Assembly: GCF_000333015.1 (NCBI RefSeq)
Contig: NZ_BANT01000027.1
Span: forward strand, 1-64,000
From: Gordonia hirsuta DSM 44140 = NBRC 16056
GTDB lineage: Bacteria; Actinomycetota; Actinomycetes; Mycobacteriales; Mycobacteriaceae
Direction of reading: 5' to 3'
DNA: 64,000 nt
In this document: positions 18,476-27,561 of the stretch, in pieces
Position numbering within the stretch: position 1 is the first letter of the stretch
How the letters are laid out: the number at the start of each line of letters is the position of its first letter
Program-made: the position numbers and the translations under genes
Notes under the pieces: generated by a model
What the model was told of the DNA's origin: nothing
The model's input: only the letters and a program-made list of their open reading frames with translations
Databases searched by the model: none

Positions 18476-19791
18476 CAGTTCCCTCCGCGTGTGGTCGTGG
18501 CCGGTTTCTTCGGCTGGCTCTTCTGGCTCTTCTGGGGCTGACTCTTCTGGGTGCCGGCGCCCGGCTTCTTCGGCGCCGGTGCGGCCTGCGGCCGGTTCCA
18601 GTCCGGCAGGAACGGTGCGATCAGCGGATCGGCGGACTTGCGGGCATTGCCGGCCGCCGCCCCGAGTAGCCCTTCGGGCCCGGTCAGCGCCAGCGAGGTC
18701 ATCATCGTCTCGTTGATCCGGTCGAAGGTCAGGTCCAGCACCAGATCCGAGTTCACGTAGTCGCCCTTGACCACGGTGCCGATACTCTCCTGAATGAATG
18801 GGAAGGTCAGCAGGATCCGCAGCGAGTTCATCAAAGCCGGACCGGTGTTGGCCAGCTGGTCCATCAGCGCCCGCATATTCGGAGCGATCACCCGGAAGTC
18901 GTCGCCGTTGCGCCGCAGGATCTCGTTCGCCGTCGACGACAGGTCTCCGACCCGGCCCAGCGCCGTGACCAGGTTCTGCTCCTGATCCTTCAGCAGCTGC
19001 AGGATCTGGGGGCCCGAGGCCAGGGCGCGCTGCACCGTGGAACTCTGGGCGTTGATCGACGCCGAGAGACGGTCGAGTCCCTCCGTCGCGGCGATGATGT
19101 TCCCGGTCTGCTTCTCCAGGTCGGTCACCAGGGTGTTCAACCGCGGGATCAGGGACGACAGTTCCTCGCCCCGGCCGCCGAAGGCCGTGCTCAGCTCGTC
19201 GACGACCTCACCCATCTGCGACAGTCCGCCGCCGTTGAGGACCACCGACAGGGAACTGAGGACCTGCTCGGTGGTCGGATAGCGGCACGGATCCACAGTC
19301 TGGGCGAGGTTGATGTCGGGGACCGGCTTGCCCTGCGGCTGGGCCAGGTTCGTCTGTTCCGGGCAGTCGGGCAGGGCCAGCGCTCCGCCGGGTTCGACGA
19401 AGGCACCGGTGGGCTCGGCCGGCGGCACCAGTGCCAGGTGCGAGGATCCCAGCACGCTGGTCATGCCGATCATGGCGTGCGACCCCTTGGGGACTTTGAC
19501 GTCGCCGTTGAGCCGGATGGTGATCTCGGCCGCCCAGTCGTCGACGCTGACCCGGCCGACACTGCCGACCGTGGAGTCGTACATCATCACCCGGGCGTTG
19601 CGGACCAGACCGGCCGCCGACGGGATCCGCGCAGTGATCTCATAGGAGCCTTCGCCGGTGCCCTGGGCACCGAAGGCGGCCACATTGGAGACCAGCCCCT
19701 CACCGCCGCACGCCGACAGCGGCAGCACCAGGGCCACGGCGGCGGTCAGCGCGGTCAGTCCACGTACGGTGCGGCGCGCGATCCCTCTCAT
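18475..19791 (-). CDS. mce4E: Mce4E, lipoprotein subunit of the sterol importer (LprN-like)
   Basis: A 438-residue MCE protein. It starts MRGIARRTVRGLTALTAAVA and has a lipobox LPLSAC with the modified cysteine at about residue 28, so it is membrane-anchored by lipid, as expected for the E subunit. The MCE domain follows (about 45-120), then a coiled helical stretch and a Lys/Gln/Ser-rich tail with SQPQK units. One-base overlaps with mce4D and mce4F indicate translational coupling. Confidence 0.95.
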   Translation of the reverse strand: MRGIARRTVRGLTALTAAVALVLPLSACGGEGLVSNVAAFGAQGTGEGSYEITARIPSAAGLVRNARVMMYDSTVGSVGRVSVDDWAAEITIRLNGDVKVPKGSHAMIGMTSVLGSSHLALVPPAEPTGAFVEPGGALALPDCPEQTNLAQPQGKPVPDINLAQTVDPCRYPTTEQVLSSLSVVLNGGGLSQMGEVVDELSTAFGGRGEELSSLIPRLNTLVTDLEKQTGNIIAATEGLDRLSASINAQSSTVQRALASGPQILQLLKDQEQNLVTALGRVGDLSSTANEILRRNGDDFRVIAPNMRALMDQLANTGPALMNSLRILLTFPFIQESIGTVVKGDYVNSDLVLDLTFDRINETMMTSLALTGPEGLLGAAAGNARKSADPLIAPFLPDWNRPQAAPAPKKPGAGTQKSQPQKSQKSQPKKPATTTRGGN

Positions 19792-21092
19792 CAGTTCCCC
19801 CCGAACGGCAGCAGCATGCGGAGCATGGGGTCGGCCGGGACCGGCTTGGTGCTGGCGATATCACGTTCGCGCACACCGGCCTGGGCCCGTTCCTTGACGC
19901 TCTGGTTCTGGTAGGTGATCTGGTTCTGCGTCGCGGTGCGGCCCACCAGCGGGTTGGCCATGAACGGCGGGAAGTTGACGGCGATTCCGCTGATGATCGG
20001 GGCCAGCAGGTCGACGCACTTCTCCACATCGGCCTCGGTGTCCATCGGCCGTTCGGTCGATGACATCGACCCGCAGATCAGGGTGATCAGGTTGTTGCCC
20101 ATACCCAGTCCGAAGACTCCGTCGAGCGAACCGGTCAGCGGGTTGTAGATGTTGTAGAAGTTGGCCAGCTGGTTCGGTGCCGAATGCAGCAGCCCGCGCA
20201 GCCCTTCGTCGTTGCGTTTGAGGGTCTCGGTGAACGGCACCATCTTGGCCACGGTCTGGCTCATCGTCTCGTTGTTGGCGTCGAGGAAGCCGCGCAGTTC
20301 GGCCAGCGCCTCGTCCAGGTTCTCCATCGCATCGCCGAGTTCGTCTTCGCTTTCGGCCAGCACACTGCTGACCGAGGCGATGCGCCCGTTGAACTGCACC
20401 AGCTGCTGATGGTTCTGCGAGAGCAGTCCGGTCAGCTTCTGCAGGCTCTTGACGGTGGCGAACAGGTCGTCCCGGTTCTCGGCGAGGGTGCCCAGCACCG
20501 TCGACATCTCGGTGATCGACTTGGCCATGGCGGCTCCGGTGCCGTCCAGGTTCTCGGCGAAGACGTCGATGGTGCGGGCGGCGGTGCCCTCGTCCACCTG
20601 ACCGCCGGCCAGCGCCTGTGGTCCCAGCACATCGCTGAGCTCGTCGAGCTGCTTTTTCACGTCGTCCCATTCCATCGGGATCGCGGTGCGTTCCATCGGG
20701 ATGTCGGTGTTGTTCTCGGTGATCTTGGGCCCAGAGGTGTACGACGGGGTCAGCTGAATGAACCGTCCCGAGACCAGCGACTGGGCGACGATCACCGCCC
20801 GCGCATCGGATGGAATCGGGACATCGGAGTCCACCCGCATCACCACGCGCACATCGCTGTGCCGCGGTTCGATACTCGAGACCTTGCCGACGTTCACGCC
20901 GATCACTTTGACCGGATCGCCGCCGTACAGCCCGGTGACCGACGGGAAGTACGCGGTGATGGTCCGCGTCGTGGCCTTCTGATAGCCGAACCACGCGAGC
21001 ATCACCACCAGCACGGCCACCAGCAGGGCGGCCATCACGGCGATGACCCGCTTCGGGAACGACATTCTGCCGAAAGCAGCGGAGACACCCAT
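19791..21092 (-). CDS. mce4D: Mce4D, MCE-domain subunit of the sterol importer
   Basis: A 433-residue MCE protein with a membrane helix near 17-37 (VIAVMAALLVAVLVVMLAWFG), the MCE domain (about 40-115, DPVKVIGVNVGKVSSI), a long alpha-helical part rich in Glu/Leu, and a C-terminal region containing LITLICGSM and a further cysteine in VEKCVDLL. Ribosome binding is provided by GGGAGG inside the end of mce4C, one base upstream of the junction. Confidence 0.95.
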   Translation of the reverse strand: MGVSAAFGRMSFPKRVIAVMAALLVAVLVVMLAWFGYQKATTRTITAYFPSVTGLYGGDPVKVIGVNVGKVSSIEPRHSDVRVVMRVDSDVPIPSDARAVIVAQSLVSGRFIQLTPSYTSGPKITENNTDIPMERTAIPMEWDDVKKQLDELSDVLGPQALAGGQVDEGTAARTIDVFAENLDGTGAAMAKSITEMSTVLGTLAENRDDLFATVKSLQKLTGLLSQNHQQLVQFNGRIASVSSVLAESEDELGDAMENLDEALAELRGFLDANNETMSQTVAKMVPFTETLKRNDEGLRGLLHSAPNQLANFYNIYNPLTGSLDGVFGLGMGNNLITLICGSMSSTERPMDTEADVEKCVDLLAPIISGIAVNFPPFMANPLVGRTATQNQITYQNQSVKERAQAGVRERDIASTKPVPADPMLRMLLPFGGN

Positions 21093-21093
21093 G

Positions 21094-22341
21094 TCAGCGT
21101 CCTCCCGTCTGCGCCGGCTTGCGGGTGGGCGCCGTACTGGTGCGCACCGGCGGCTGCGGCGGTTTGCTCGACGGTGCCGGGCGGCTCAGATCGGGGCTGC
21201 CGCGGTCGGGGGCCTGCGACCAGTTGCCCGGCCACAGCGGGAAGCCGGAGTACTTGGTGAAGTATTCGGCGGCCTCGGGGTACTTCTGTTCCAGCACCCG
21301 CATGAAGCTGCCCATGTAGTCACCCCAGGTGGGCAGACCCACCAGCGAGGAGAAGTACGGCCCGGAGCTGACCGCCTCGCCGAGGATGTTGGCGTAGGGA
21401 CCGAGGTTGTCGATCGCGGCGGTGAAGTTATCGGCGTTGTCGTTGAGGATGTCGAGCACCCGGTTGAACTTGGTCAGTACCGGGGTCAGCTGCTCCTGGT
21501 TGTCTTTGACGAAGCCGGTCAGCTCGGCGCTCAGGTTCTTGGTGCCGGTGATGATCTCGCGGATCGCCGTGCGCCGGGCCTGCAACTCGCCCAGCAGGGC
21601 GTTGGCATCGAGCAACAGTTTCTGCAGCTGATCGCTGCGCTGGCCGACGATATCTGTGACCCCTTTGGCGCGCGAGAGCAGATCGTTGAGCGAATTGTCA
21701 CGCGCGGCCACCGCTGCCGAGAGCCGCCCGACGCCTTCGACTGCACCGCGCATCTGCGGCGGCGTGTCGGCGAAGGCCTCCGACAGGGTCTCCAGTGCCG
21801 TGTTGAGCTGTTCGGTGTCGGTCTTGGTCAGCGTCGACACCGAGTCCTCGAGGGCGTCGCTGAGCGAATAGGGCGCCTTGGTCTGGTCCAGTGGGATGGC
21901 GCCGCCGGAACGGATCCGGTTCTGTCCCAGCGGCATGATCGTCAGGTTCCGGCGACCCAGCACCGTCTCGGTCTTGATGGCCGCACGGCTGCGGTCGCCC
22001 AGTTCGATGGTGTCGTTGAGCCGGAACCGGACGCGGGCGGTCATACCGTCGTCCGTCTGGGCCAGCCCGATCGCGGTGACCGCGCCCACGTGCACTCCGG
22101 CCACGGTCACCACATCGCCGACCACCAGACCACCGGCGTCTTCGAAGTAGGCCTCGTAGTTGCTCACCTGGCTGATGTAGGGCACCTTGTCGATCATCAG
22201 GGCGATCAGCACCACCATCGTGGTCAGGGTCGCTCCGATCAGGCCCATCGAGACACGCGAACGCGGGCCTTCGCGCCGCGGCGCCTCCGGGATCTCCGGT
22301 GCGGTCGGTTCCGGAGTCGATCCGGGATCGTCGTCGGTCAT
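21094..22341 (-). CDS. mce4C: Mce4C, MCE-domain subunit of the sterol importer
   Basis: A 415-residue MCE protein. I start at the ATG at 22341, which overlaps the mce4B stop as ATGA and follows GGAGGTGC; a GTG three codons earlier is less favourable. A charged N-terminus of about 30 residues precedes the membrane helix (GLIGATLTTMVVLIALMI), the MCE domain (VVTVAGVHVGAVTAIG), the long helical part, and a Pro/Ser/Thr-rich tail with Lys and Arg. Confidence 0.95.
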   Translation of the reverse strand: MTDDDPGSTPEPTAPEIPEAPRREGPRSRVSMGLIGATLTTMVVLIALMIDKVPYISQVSNYEAYFEDAGGLVVGDVVTVAGVHVGAVTAIGLAQTDDGMTARVRFRLNDTIELGDRSRAAIKTETVLGRRNLTIMPLGQNRIRSGGAIPLDQTKAPYSLSDALEDSVSTLTKTDTEQLNTALETLSEAFADTPPQMRGAVEGVGRLSAAVAARDNSLNDLLSRAKGVTDIVGQRSDQLQKLLLDANALLGELQARRTAIREIITGTKNLSAELTGFVKDNQEQLTPVLTKFNRVLDILNDNADNFTAAIDNLGPYANILGEAVSSGPYFSSLVGLPTWGDYMGSFMRVLEQKYPEAAEYFTKYSGFPLWPGNWSQAPDRGSPDLSRPAPSSKPPQPPVRTSTAPTRKPAQTGGR

Positions 22342-23432
22342 GCCGAGCACCTCCCGCCGGCCTTGGTCTTATCGCCCATCGCGTCGATGGCGGTGAAGAA
22401 GTACTGCGTGTTGCCCGGGCCGGGCAGCAGCAGCCGGATGCGGCAGAAGTAGAGCTGCAGCCAGGCGCCGTAACTGCCCAGGTTCGAGAGCACCTTGAAG
22501 TCGCCGGGCAGTTCAGCAAGCAGCTGCCGCAAGAAGGGTTCGGCCTTGAGTGCTTCTTCCGACGTCGTGCCCAGTGAAGACAGGGCGCCCTTGATGTCCG
22601 GGCGGGTGGCACCGAGCAGGCTCGCCATCGAGGTGGAGGTCTCCGACGCCTGGGTGAGGAAGCGGCCGATCACTTCGCGGTCCCCCGACAGTGCCGAGAT
22701 CAGTTCCTGCAGCCGGTCGACGCTCTGATCCAGGCCGGTGTGGTCGGCTTCGAGCAGTCCCAGCGTGGTGTTGAGGTTGTCGATCACCGAGCCGATGAGC
22801 TTGTCGCGGTCGGCCAGCGTGTTGGCGAATCCGTCGGTGGCCGACAGCAGCTGGGTCAGCGCCGGCCCCTGCCCCTGGAACACGGCGATCAACGCCGCCG
22901 ACAGTTCGTTGACCTGTTCTCCGCTCATCGTGCGGAACAGCGGTTTGAAGCCGCCGAGCAGATTGTCCAGGTCCAGCGCTGGTTCGGTCTGGTCGAGGGG
23001 GATCTGGGCGCCGTGCGACAGGTACTGTCCCGGCGCACCGTTGCCCGGCTGCAGTTCCAGATACCGGTCGCCGGTCAGGTTTTCGTAGCGGATCAGGGCG
23101 CGCACCGAGGTCGGCAGCCGGTAGGCGTCGTTCACCGTGAACTTGACCTCGGCGACGTTGTCGCGGGTCAGGTGGATCTTGTCCACCACGCCCACGTCGA
23201 TACCGGCGATCTGCACCTTGCTGCCGGACTTCATCGCCGAGGCGCTGTCGAACAGTGCGGTGTAGCCGTGGCTGCGCCCCGGCTGGTAGCGGCTGAAGAC
23301 CATCACCAGTCCGGTCATCACCAGCACCATCACCACGATGAAGACGGCGAGTTTGATCACCGTCGCCCGGAATGCGCGAGCCCGTTTGTCGACCGCCCGG
23401 TCCCCGGCGGTCACCATCTGTCCGTCAACCAC
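22338..23432 (-). CDS. mce4B: Mce4B, MCE-domain subunit of the sterol importer
   Basis: A 364-residue MCE protein beginning with a GTG at 23432 that overlaps the mce4A stop by eight bases. A basic N-terminus is followed by a membrane helix (VIKLAVFIVVMVLVMTGLVMV), the MCE domain (KVQIAGIDVGVVDKI) and the helical body, and it ends YFCRIRLLLPGPGN and a cysteine near the C-terminus. Confidence 0.95.
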   Translation of the reverse strand: MVDGQMVTAGDRAVDKRARAFRATVIKLAVFIVVMVLVMTGLVMVFSRYQPGRSHGYTALFDSASAMKSGSKVQIAGIDVGVVDKIHLTRDNVAEVKFTVNDAYRLPTSVRALIRYENLTGDRYLELQPGNGAPGQYLSHGAQIPLDQTEPALDLDNLLGGFKPLFRTMSGEQVNELSAALIAVFQGQGPALTQLLSATDGFANTLADRDKLIGSVIDNLNTTLGLLEADHTGLDQSVDRLQELISALSGDREVIGRFLTQASETSTSMASLLGATRPDIKGALSSLGTTSEEALKAEPFLRQLLAELPGDFKVLSNLGSYGAWLQLYFCRIRLLLPGPGNTQYFFTAIDAMGDKTKAGGRCSA

Positions 23433-24594
23433 GCTGGGGACCTCCGAACAACAGGTTGAACAGCTTGAACGGCTGCACCTTGGGCTGGGTCCGCGGCTGG
23501 TAGGGCTGCGGGGCGTTGTCGGTCACGTAGAACTTGATTCTTTCCTTGGAGTCGATGTCTCCCAGGCCGCCCTCACAGGTCGGCGGGCCCTCCGCTCCCA
23601 CCCGGGGCAGATCCTGCGGATACCGGTAGGGATCCTGACCGGGGATCAGACCCGAGTCCAGCAGCAGCATGCCGTTGCGGCCGCCCAGCAGCGGGGTGGC
23701 CATATCGGCGGCGTTGGAGGCGCCGACGATGAAGCAGCGCAGCCCCGGCGCCTGGTAGCCCAGCAGTTTCGTCACCGGATTCAGGTCGGTGAGCGTGGAC
23801 ATCAGGTCCTTCTTGGAGGCGGCCAGCACCTTGTCGCCGGTCCCGGCCATACCGGTCACGTTGATCAGCAGCGCATCCAGATTCGCGGTGTTCTCCACCA
23901 GCAGGTTGCCCAGCACCGTGGAATTGTCGACGACCCGCATCAGGTTCGGCATGGCGTCGGCGTACACGTTCGTACCGCCGGCCGCCTCGGCGAACAACCG
24001 GTTCAGGGCCGGCAGGTGCGGCTCCACCTCGCCGAGGGTGTGATCGAGTGCGCTCAGTGCCTCGCCGAGTCGCTGGCCGTTGCCCGACAGGGCACCGGAG
24101 ACCGCACCCAGGGTGACCGACAGCTTCTCCGGCTCCAGGGTCGCCAGGACCTGGACCAGCTGCTGGTAAACGGTGTTGAGTTCGACGACGACCTGCGATT
24201 CGCGGATCGTCGCCCCTCCGGTGAGCCGGCCGACCGCGCCCTGTTCGGGGATCACCAGGTTCACCGATTTGGCACCGAAGATGGTGTTCGATTTGATGTC
24301 GGCCTGCACGTTCGCGGGCACCTTGGACAGGTCGCGCGTGCTCATGTCCAGGTCCAGGATCGCGCGCTCGCCGTCGTTGCGGATGGCGGCCACGCGCCCG
24401 ACCTCCACGCCCCGCAGCTTCACCTTGGCGTCCGGGCTCATCACCAGACCGGCCCGCGGGGCATACAGGGTGACCCGCTGAACGTCCTGGAACCAGCCCA
24501 GGAACTGGCCGGCGGCCAGCACGATGATGCCGGTCAGCAGGGTCACCATGACCACCGCCGCCGTCTTACGGATCCCGTCCGTACGCTCAGTCAT
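23425..24594 (-). CDS. mce4A: Mce4A, MCE-domain subunit of the sterol importer
   Basis: A 389-residue MCE protein with helix TAAVVMVTLLTGIIVLAAGQ near the N-terminus, MCE domain (DAKVKLRGVEVGRVAAI), then a long helical region. Two cysteines (LRCFIVG and PPTCEGG) may form an extracytoplasmic bridge. The start lies four bases before the yrbE4B stop on the same strand. M. tuberculosis Mce4A is required for cholesterol import. Confidence 0.95.
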   Translation of the reverse strand: MTERTDGIRKTAAVVMVTLLTGIIVLAAGQFLGWFQDVQRVTLYAPRAGLVMSPDAKVKLRGVEVGRVAAIRNDGERAILDLDMSTRDLSKVPANVQADIKSNTIFGAKSVNLVIPEQGAVGRLTGGATIRESQVVVELNTVYQQLVQVLATLEPEKLSVTLGAVSGALSGNGQRLGEALSALDHTLGEVEPHLPALNRLFAEAAGGTNVYADAMPNLMRVVDNSTVLGNLLVENTANLDALLINVTGMAGTGDKVLAASKKDLMSTLTDLNPVTKLLGYQAPGLRCFIVGASNAADMATPLLGGRNGMLLLDSGLIPGQDPYRYPQDLPRVGAEGPPTCEGGLGDIDSKERIKFYVTDNAPQPYQPRTQPKVQPFKLFNLLFGGPQRG

Positions 24595-24598
24595 CCGG

Positions 24599-25450
24599 TC
24601 AGCCCGCCAGGTTGAAGTTGCCGTCGGTGCCGTAGATCGCCAGCGAGGTCAGCAGCGTGATCACCACGACCACCACCAGGGAGGCCCGCACGGCGTTGCC
24701 GACGGCCACCCCCACTCCGACCGGTCCGCCCGAGGCGTTGAAGCCGTAGTAGGTGTGGATGAGCATCACCGCGATGGCCATGGCGATGGCCTGCACGAAC
24801 GACCACAGGATGTCCGAGGGGATCAGGAACGTCGAAAAGTAGTGGTCGTAGACGCCACTGGACTGTCCGTACAACAGCACGGTGGCGAACCGGCTGGACA
24901 AGAAGGAGGCCAGGGCCGCCAGCGCGTAGAGCGGGATGATCGCGATCATGCCGGCGACGATCCGGGTGCTGACCAGGAAGGGGATGGACGCGATGGCCAT
25001 CACCTCGAGCGCATCGATCTCTTCGCTGACCCGCATCGCACCCAGCTGTGCCGTCGCGCCGGCGCCGATGGTCGCCGCCAGCGCGATACCGGCGATCACC
25101 GGCACCGCGATGCGCACGTTGATGAACGCTGAGAAGAAGCCGGTCAGCGCCTCCACACCGATGTTGGCCAGCGAGTTGTAGCCCTGCACCGCGATGGTGC
25201 CGCCGGTGAACAGGGTCAGGAAACCGACCACCACGACGGTGCCGCCGATCATCGCCAGCGCGCCGGTGCCCATGGAGATCTCGGCGATCAGCCGCACCGT
25301 CTCCTTCTTGTACTGCTTCACCGCACGCGGGATCGAGGCGATCGAATCCCAGTAGAACAGGGCTTGATCGCCGATCTTGTTCCAGTCCTCGCCGGCGCGT
25401 TTGAGCGCGACGCGGGCAGTCAGCAGTCGTGTGGTTCCCGGTAGCACCAT
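24599..25450 (-). CDS. yrbE4B: YrbE4B, permease subunit of the Mce4 transporter
   Basis: A 283-residue MlaE-family permease with about five to six membrane helices (for example AMIGGTVVVVGFLTLFTGG and IAVPVIAGIALAATIGAG) and the conserved cytoplasmic motif EEIDALEVMAI that contacts the ATPase. With YrbE4A it forms the inner-membrane part; the ATPase MceG is encoded elsewhere. Four bases separate it from yrbE4A. Confidence 0.95.
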   Translation of the reverse strand: MVLPGTTRLLTARVALKRAGEDWNKIGDQALFYWDSIASIPRAVKQYKKETVRLIAEISMGTGALAMIGGTVVVVGFLTLFTGGTIAVQGYNSLANIGVEALTGFFSAFINVRIAVPVIAGIALAATIGAGATAQLGAMRVSEEIDALEVMAIASIPFLVSTRIVAGMIAIIPLYALAALASFLSSRFATVLLYGQSSGVYDHYFSTFLIPSDILWSFVQAIAMAIAVMLIHTYYGFNASGGPVGVGVAVGNAVRASLVVVVVITLLTSLAIYGTDGNFNLAG

Positions 25451-25454
25451 GTCC

Positions 25455-26219
25455 TCAGCCCATCGTCGCTTTCAGGCCCACGGCCGTGACCACGACGTTG
25501 ACCACGAACAACGCCATGAAGGAATAGACGACGGTCTCGTTGACCGCGTCGCCGACGCCCTTGGCGCCGCCACGCACGTGCAGGCCGCGGTAGCAGGCGA
25601 CCAGACCGGCGAAGAGCCCGAACAGCGCGGCCTTGACCATCGAGATGATCAGTTCCGGCAGACCGGTCAGCAGGGTCAGACTGGAGATGAAGGAGCCGGC
25701 GTCGACGTCCTGCAGGTACACCGAGAAGACGAAGCCGCCGGCGATGCCGATGGTGCAGACCAGTCCGTTGAGCAGAAAGGCCACCCCGGTGGAGGCCAAC
25801 ACCCGAGGGACCACCAGCCGGTGCACCGGATTGATACCCAGCACCTCCATGGCGTCGATCTCCTCGCGGATGGTGCGCGCCCCCAGGTCGGCGCAGATGG
25901 CGGTGGCACCGGCACCGGCCACGATCAGCACGGTGACGATCGGCCCGATCTGGGTGATGGTGCCCAGCGCCGCTCCGGCGCCGGAGAGGTCCTGGGCGCC
26001 GATCTCGCGCAGCAGGATGTTCAGGGTGAAGCTGACCAGCACGGTGAACGGGATCGCCACCAGCAGCGTCGGCACCAGGGAGACGCGCGCGATGGCCCAC
26101 GACTGTTCCACGGTTTCGCGGAACTGGAAGGGCCGGCGGAAGAGTTCGCGGGCGGAGTCGGCGGCCAGTGCGACGAAGTCGCCAATGCTGGCCAACGGCC
26201 CGGCGATCCTACTATGCAC
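25455..26219 (-). CDS. yrbE4A: YrbE4A, permease subunit of the Mce4 transporter
   Basis: A 254-residue MlaE-family permease and the first gene of the mce4 operon proper. It uses the GTG at 26219, six bases after GGAGGGAGGGG. The ATPase-contacting segment REEIDAMEVLGINPVHRLV and helices at about 45-65, 85-105, 140-165, 190-210 and 230-250 are clear. The 80-base gap to hsd4A contains no KstR box, so the operon is probably read from the hsd4A promoter with operator 27213-27226. Confidence 0.95.
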   Translation of the reverse strand: MHSRIAGPLASIGDFVALAADSARELFRRPFQFRETVEQSWAIARVSLVPTLLVAIPFTVLVSFTLNILLREIGAQDLSGAGAALGTITQIGPIVTVLIVAGAGATAICADLGARTIREEIDAMEVLGINPVHRLVVPRVLASTGVAFLLNGLVCTIGIAGGFVFSVYLQDVDAGSFISSLTLLTGLPELIISMVKAALFGLFAGLVACYRGLHVRGGAKGVGDAVNETVVYSFMALFVVNVVVTAVGLKATMG

Positions 26220-26299
26220 AGTCCCCTCCCTCCCTATCGCGTGGAGGTGAACCTATCACGCAGATGCCTCCCCGACGCCGCCTCCCAGCCGACATTCGA

Positions 26300-27184
26300 T
26301 CAGATGAGATCTTGGGCAGAAAACGTCTCACCGGCGGTTTCCCGGAAGAACTCGGTCAACTCAGCGCTCAGGTCCGAGTCGGCCCACCGCTCGCCTTCGG
26401 CGGTGAAGACGGCTTTGACCGGCGGGGCGGCCATGACCGTCACGCGGGGGCCGTAGACGACGAAGACCTGTCCGGTGACACCGGCCGATTCGGGACCGGC
26501 GAGGTACCGGACCAAGGTCACCACGTGCTCGGGAGACAGCGGATCGACCGCGTCGGCGGGCGCCTCGCCGAAGACCTGCGCGGTCATCGCGGTGCGCGCC
26601 CGCGGGCAGATCGCATTGGCGGTGACACCGAAACGTTCCAGCGCCCGCGAGGCCGACAGGGTCAGCGCCGTGATCCCGGCCTTGGCCGCGGCGTAGTTGG
26701 CCTGTCCGGCCGGGCCCAGCAGTCCGGCCTCCGAGGAGGTGTTGATCAGTCGGCCGTAGACCGGCTCGCCGGTCTGCTTGGACAGGGCCCGCCAGTGCGC
26801 CGCGGCATTGCGGTTGAGCAGGAAGTGCCCACGCAGGTGGACCCGGATCACCGCATCCCACTGGTCGTCGGTGAGGTTGAAGAGCATCCCGTCGCGGGTG
26901 ATGCCGGCATTGCTCACCACCACGTCCAGACCGCCGAGATCCTCGACCGCGACCTTCATGATCTGCGCTGCCACCGCCGAGTCGGCGATATCCCCGGCGA
27001 CGGGGACCGCCCGGCCGCCGGCTTCCCGGATGCGATCGATCACATCACTGTCGTGCAGTGCGGACTCGAGATCGTTGACGATCACCGTGGCGCCGTCGGT
27101 GGCCAGCCCGAGGGCTTCGGCACGGCCGAGTCCGGCACCGGCTCCGGTGACGACGGCGACACGGCCGGTGAGCGAGTCAGCCAT
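26300..27184 (-). CDS. hsd4A: Hsd4A-like short-chain steroid/hydroxyacyl-CoA dehydrogenase
   Basis: A 294-residue SDR. The cofactor motif is TGAGAGLG (residues 13-20), the NAG motif follows, and the active site is Ser in NTSSEAG with Tyr-x3-Lys in NYAAAKAG. It is of the 17beta-HSD type 4 kind, with a C-terminal extension (ERWADSDLSAELTEF). M. tuberculosis Hsd4A (Rv3502c) acts as a 17beta-hydroxysteroid and side-chain beta-hydroxyacyl-CoA dehydrogenase. A KstR operator lies 29 bases upstream. The gene is upstream of and probably co-transcribed with mce4. A related paralogue sits at 47015-47911. Confidence 0.9.
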   Translation of the reverse strand: MADSLTGRVAVVTGAGAGLGRAEALGLATDGATVIVNDLESALHDSDVIDRIREAGGRAVPVAGDIADSAVAAQIMKVAVEDLGGLDVVVSNAGITRDGMLFNLTDDQWDAVIRVHLRGHFLLNRNAAAHWRALSKQTGEPVYGRLINTSSEAGLLGPAGQANYAAAKAGITALTLSASRALERFGVTANAICPRARTAMTAQVFGEAPADAVDPLSPEHVVTLVRYLAGPESAGVTGQVFVVYGPRVTVMAAPPVKAVFTAEGERWADSDLSAELTEFFRETAGETFSAQDLI

Positions 27185-27212
27185 GGGTTCCTCTCCGTAC
27201 AGACAATTGAAC

Positions 27213-27226
27213 TAGAACATGTTCTA
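27213..27226. promoter_or_regulatory. KstR operator before hsd4A (and probably mce4)
   Basis: TAGAACATGTTCTA is a perfect palindrome and matches the KstR consensus at all fixed positions. It lies between fdxD's stop and the hsd4A start. Confidence 0.92.
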
Positions 27227-27277
27227 ACACAGTTGTCCGGCGTTGGGGAAACAGTCCGCCAGATCAGCCCGCCCGGG

Positions 27278-27466
27278 TCATTCCAGAGACAGCGCCGAGC
27301 GCGGGCAGCTCGCCACCACCTGACGCATCTCCTCTTCCCGCTCCGGTGGCACTTCCGCCTGGAGAATCACCATGTCGTCGTCGTCATTGAGCTCAAAAAC
27401 ATCGGGCGCCATCCCCACGCACACCGCATTCGACTCACACAGGTCGTAATCACACGTGACTCGCAT
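27278..27466 (-). CDS. fdxD: FdxD-like ferredoxin
   Basis: A 62-residue ferredoxin of the single-cluster P450-partner type. Cysteines in DLCESNAVC (C10 and C16) and SCPRSAL (C53) are the conserved ligands, with Asn-Ala in place of the usual residue between, as in M. tuberculosis FdxD (Rv3503c). A [3Fe-4S] or [4Fe-4S] cluster is likely. FdxD has been linked to redox steps of cholesterol degradation, plausibly donation to CYP125 (39539-40819). GAGGAGAGG precedes the ATG at 27466. It shares the KstR-boxed promoter at 27521-27534 with fadE26. Confidence 0.93.
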   Translation of the reverse strand: MRVTCDYDLCESNAVCVGMAPDVFELNDDDDMVILQAEVPPEREEEMRQVVASCPRSALSLE

Positions 27467-27520
27467 CGGATTCCTCTCCTCGTTCCGCAGAACCGTTTGA
27501 CGGACCGCCTACCAACACGT

Positions 27521-27534
27521 TAGAACGTGTTTCA
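27521..27534. promoter_or_regulatory. KstR operator between fdxD and fadE26
   Basis: TAGAACGTGTTTCA fits TNNAACNNGTTNNA. It is 27 bases from the fadE26 start (27562) and 54 bases from the fdxD start (27466). Confidence 0.88.
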
Positions 27535-27561
27535 GAACTAGCCAAGTAAGAGGGGCCTTAG

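Noticed and set aside
26220-26299. A separate KstR-controlled promoter for yrbE4A
   Set aside because: No TNNAACNNGTTNNA match is present in the 80-base gap; the hsd4A operator is the nearest.
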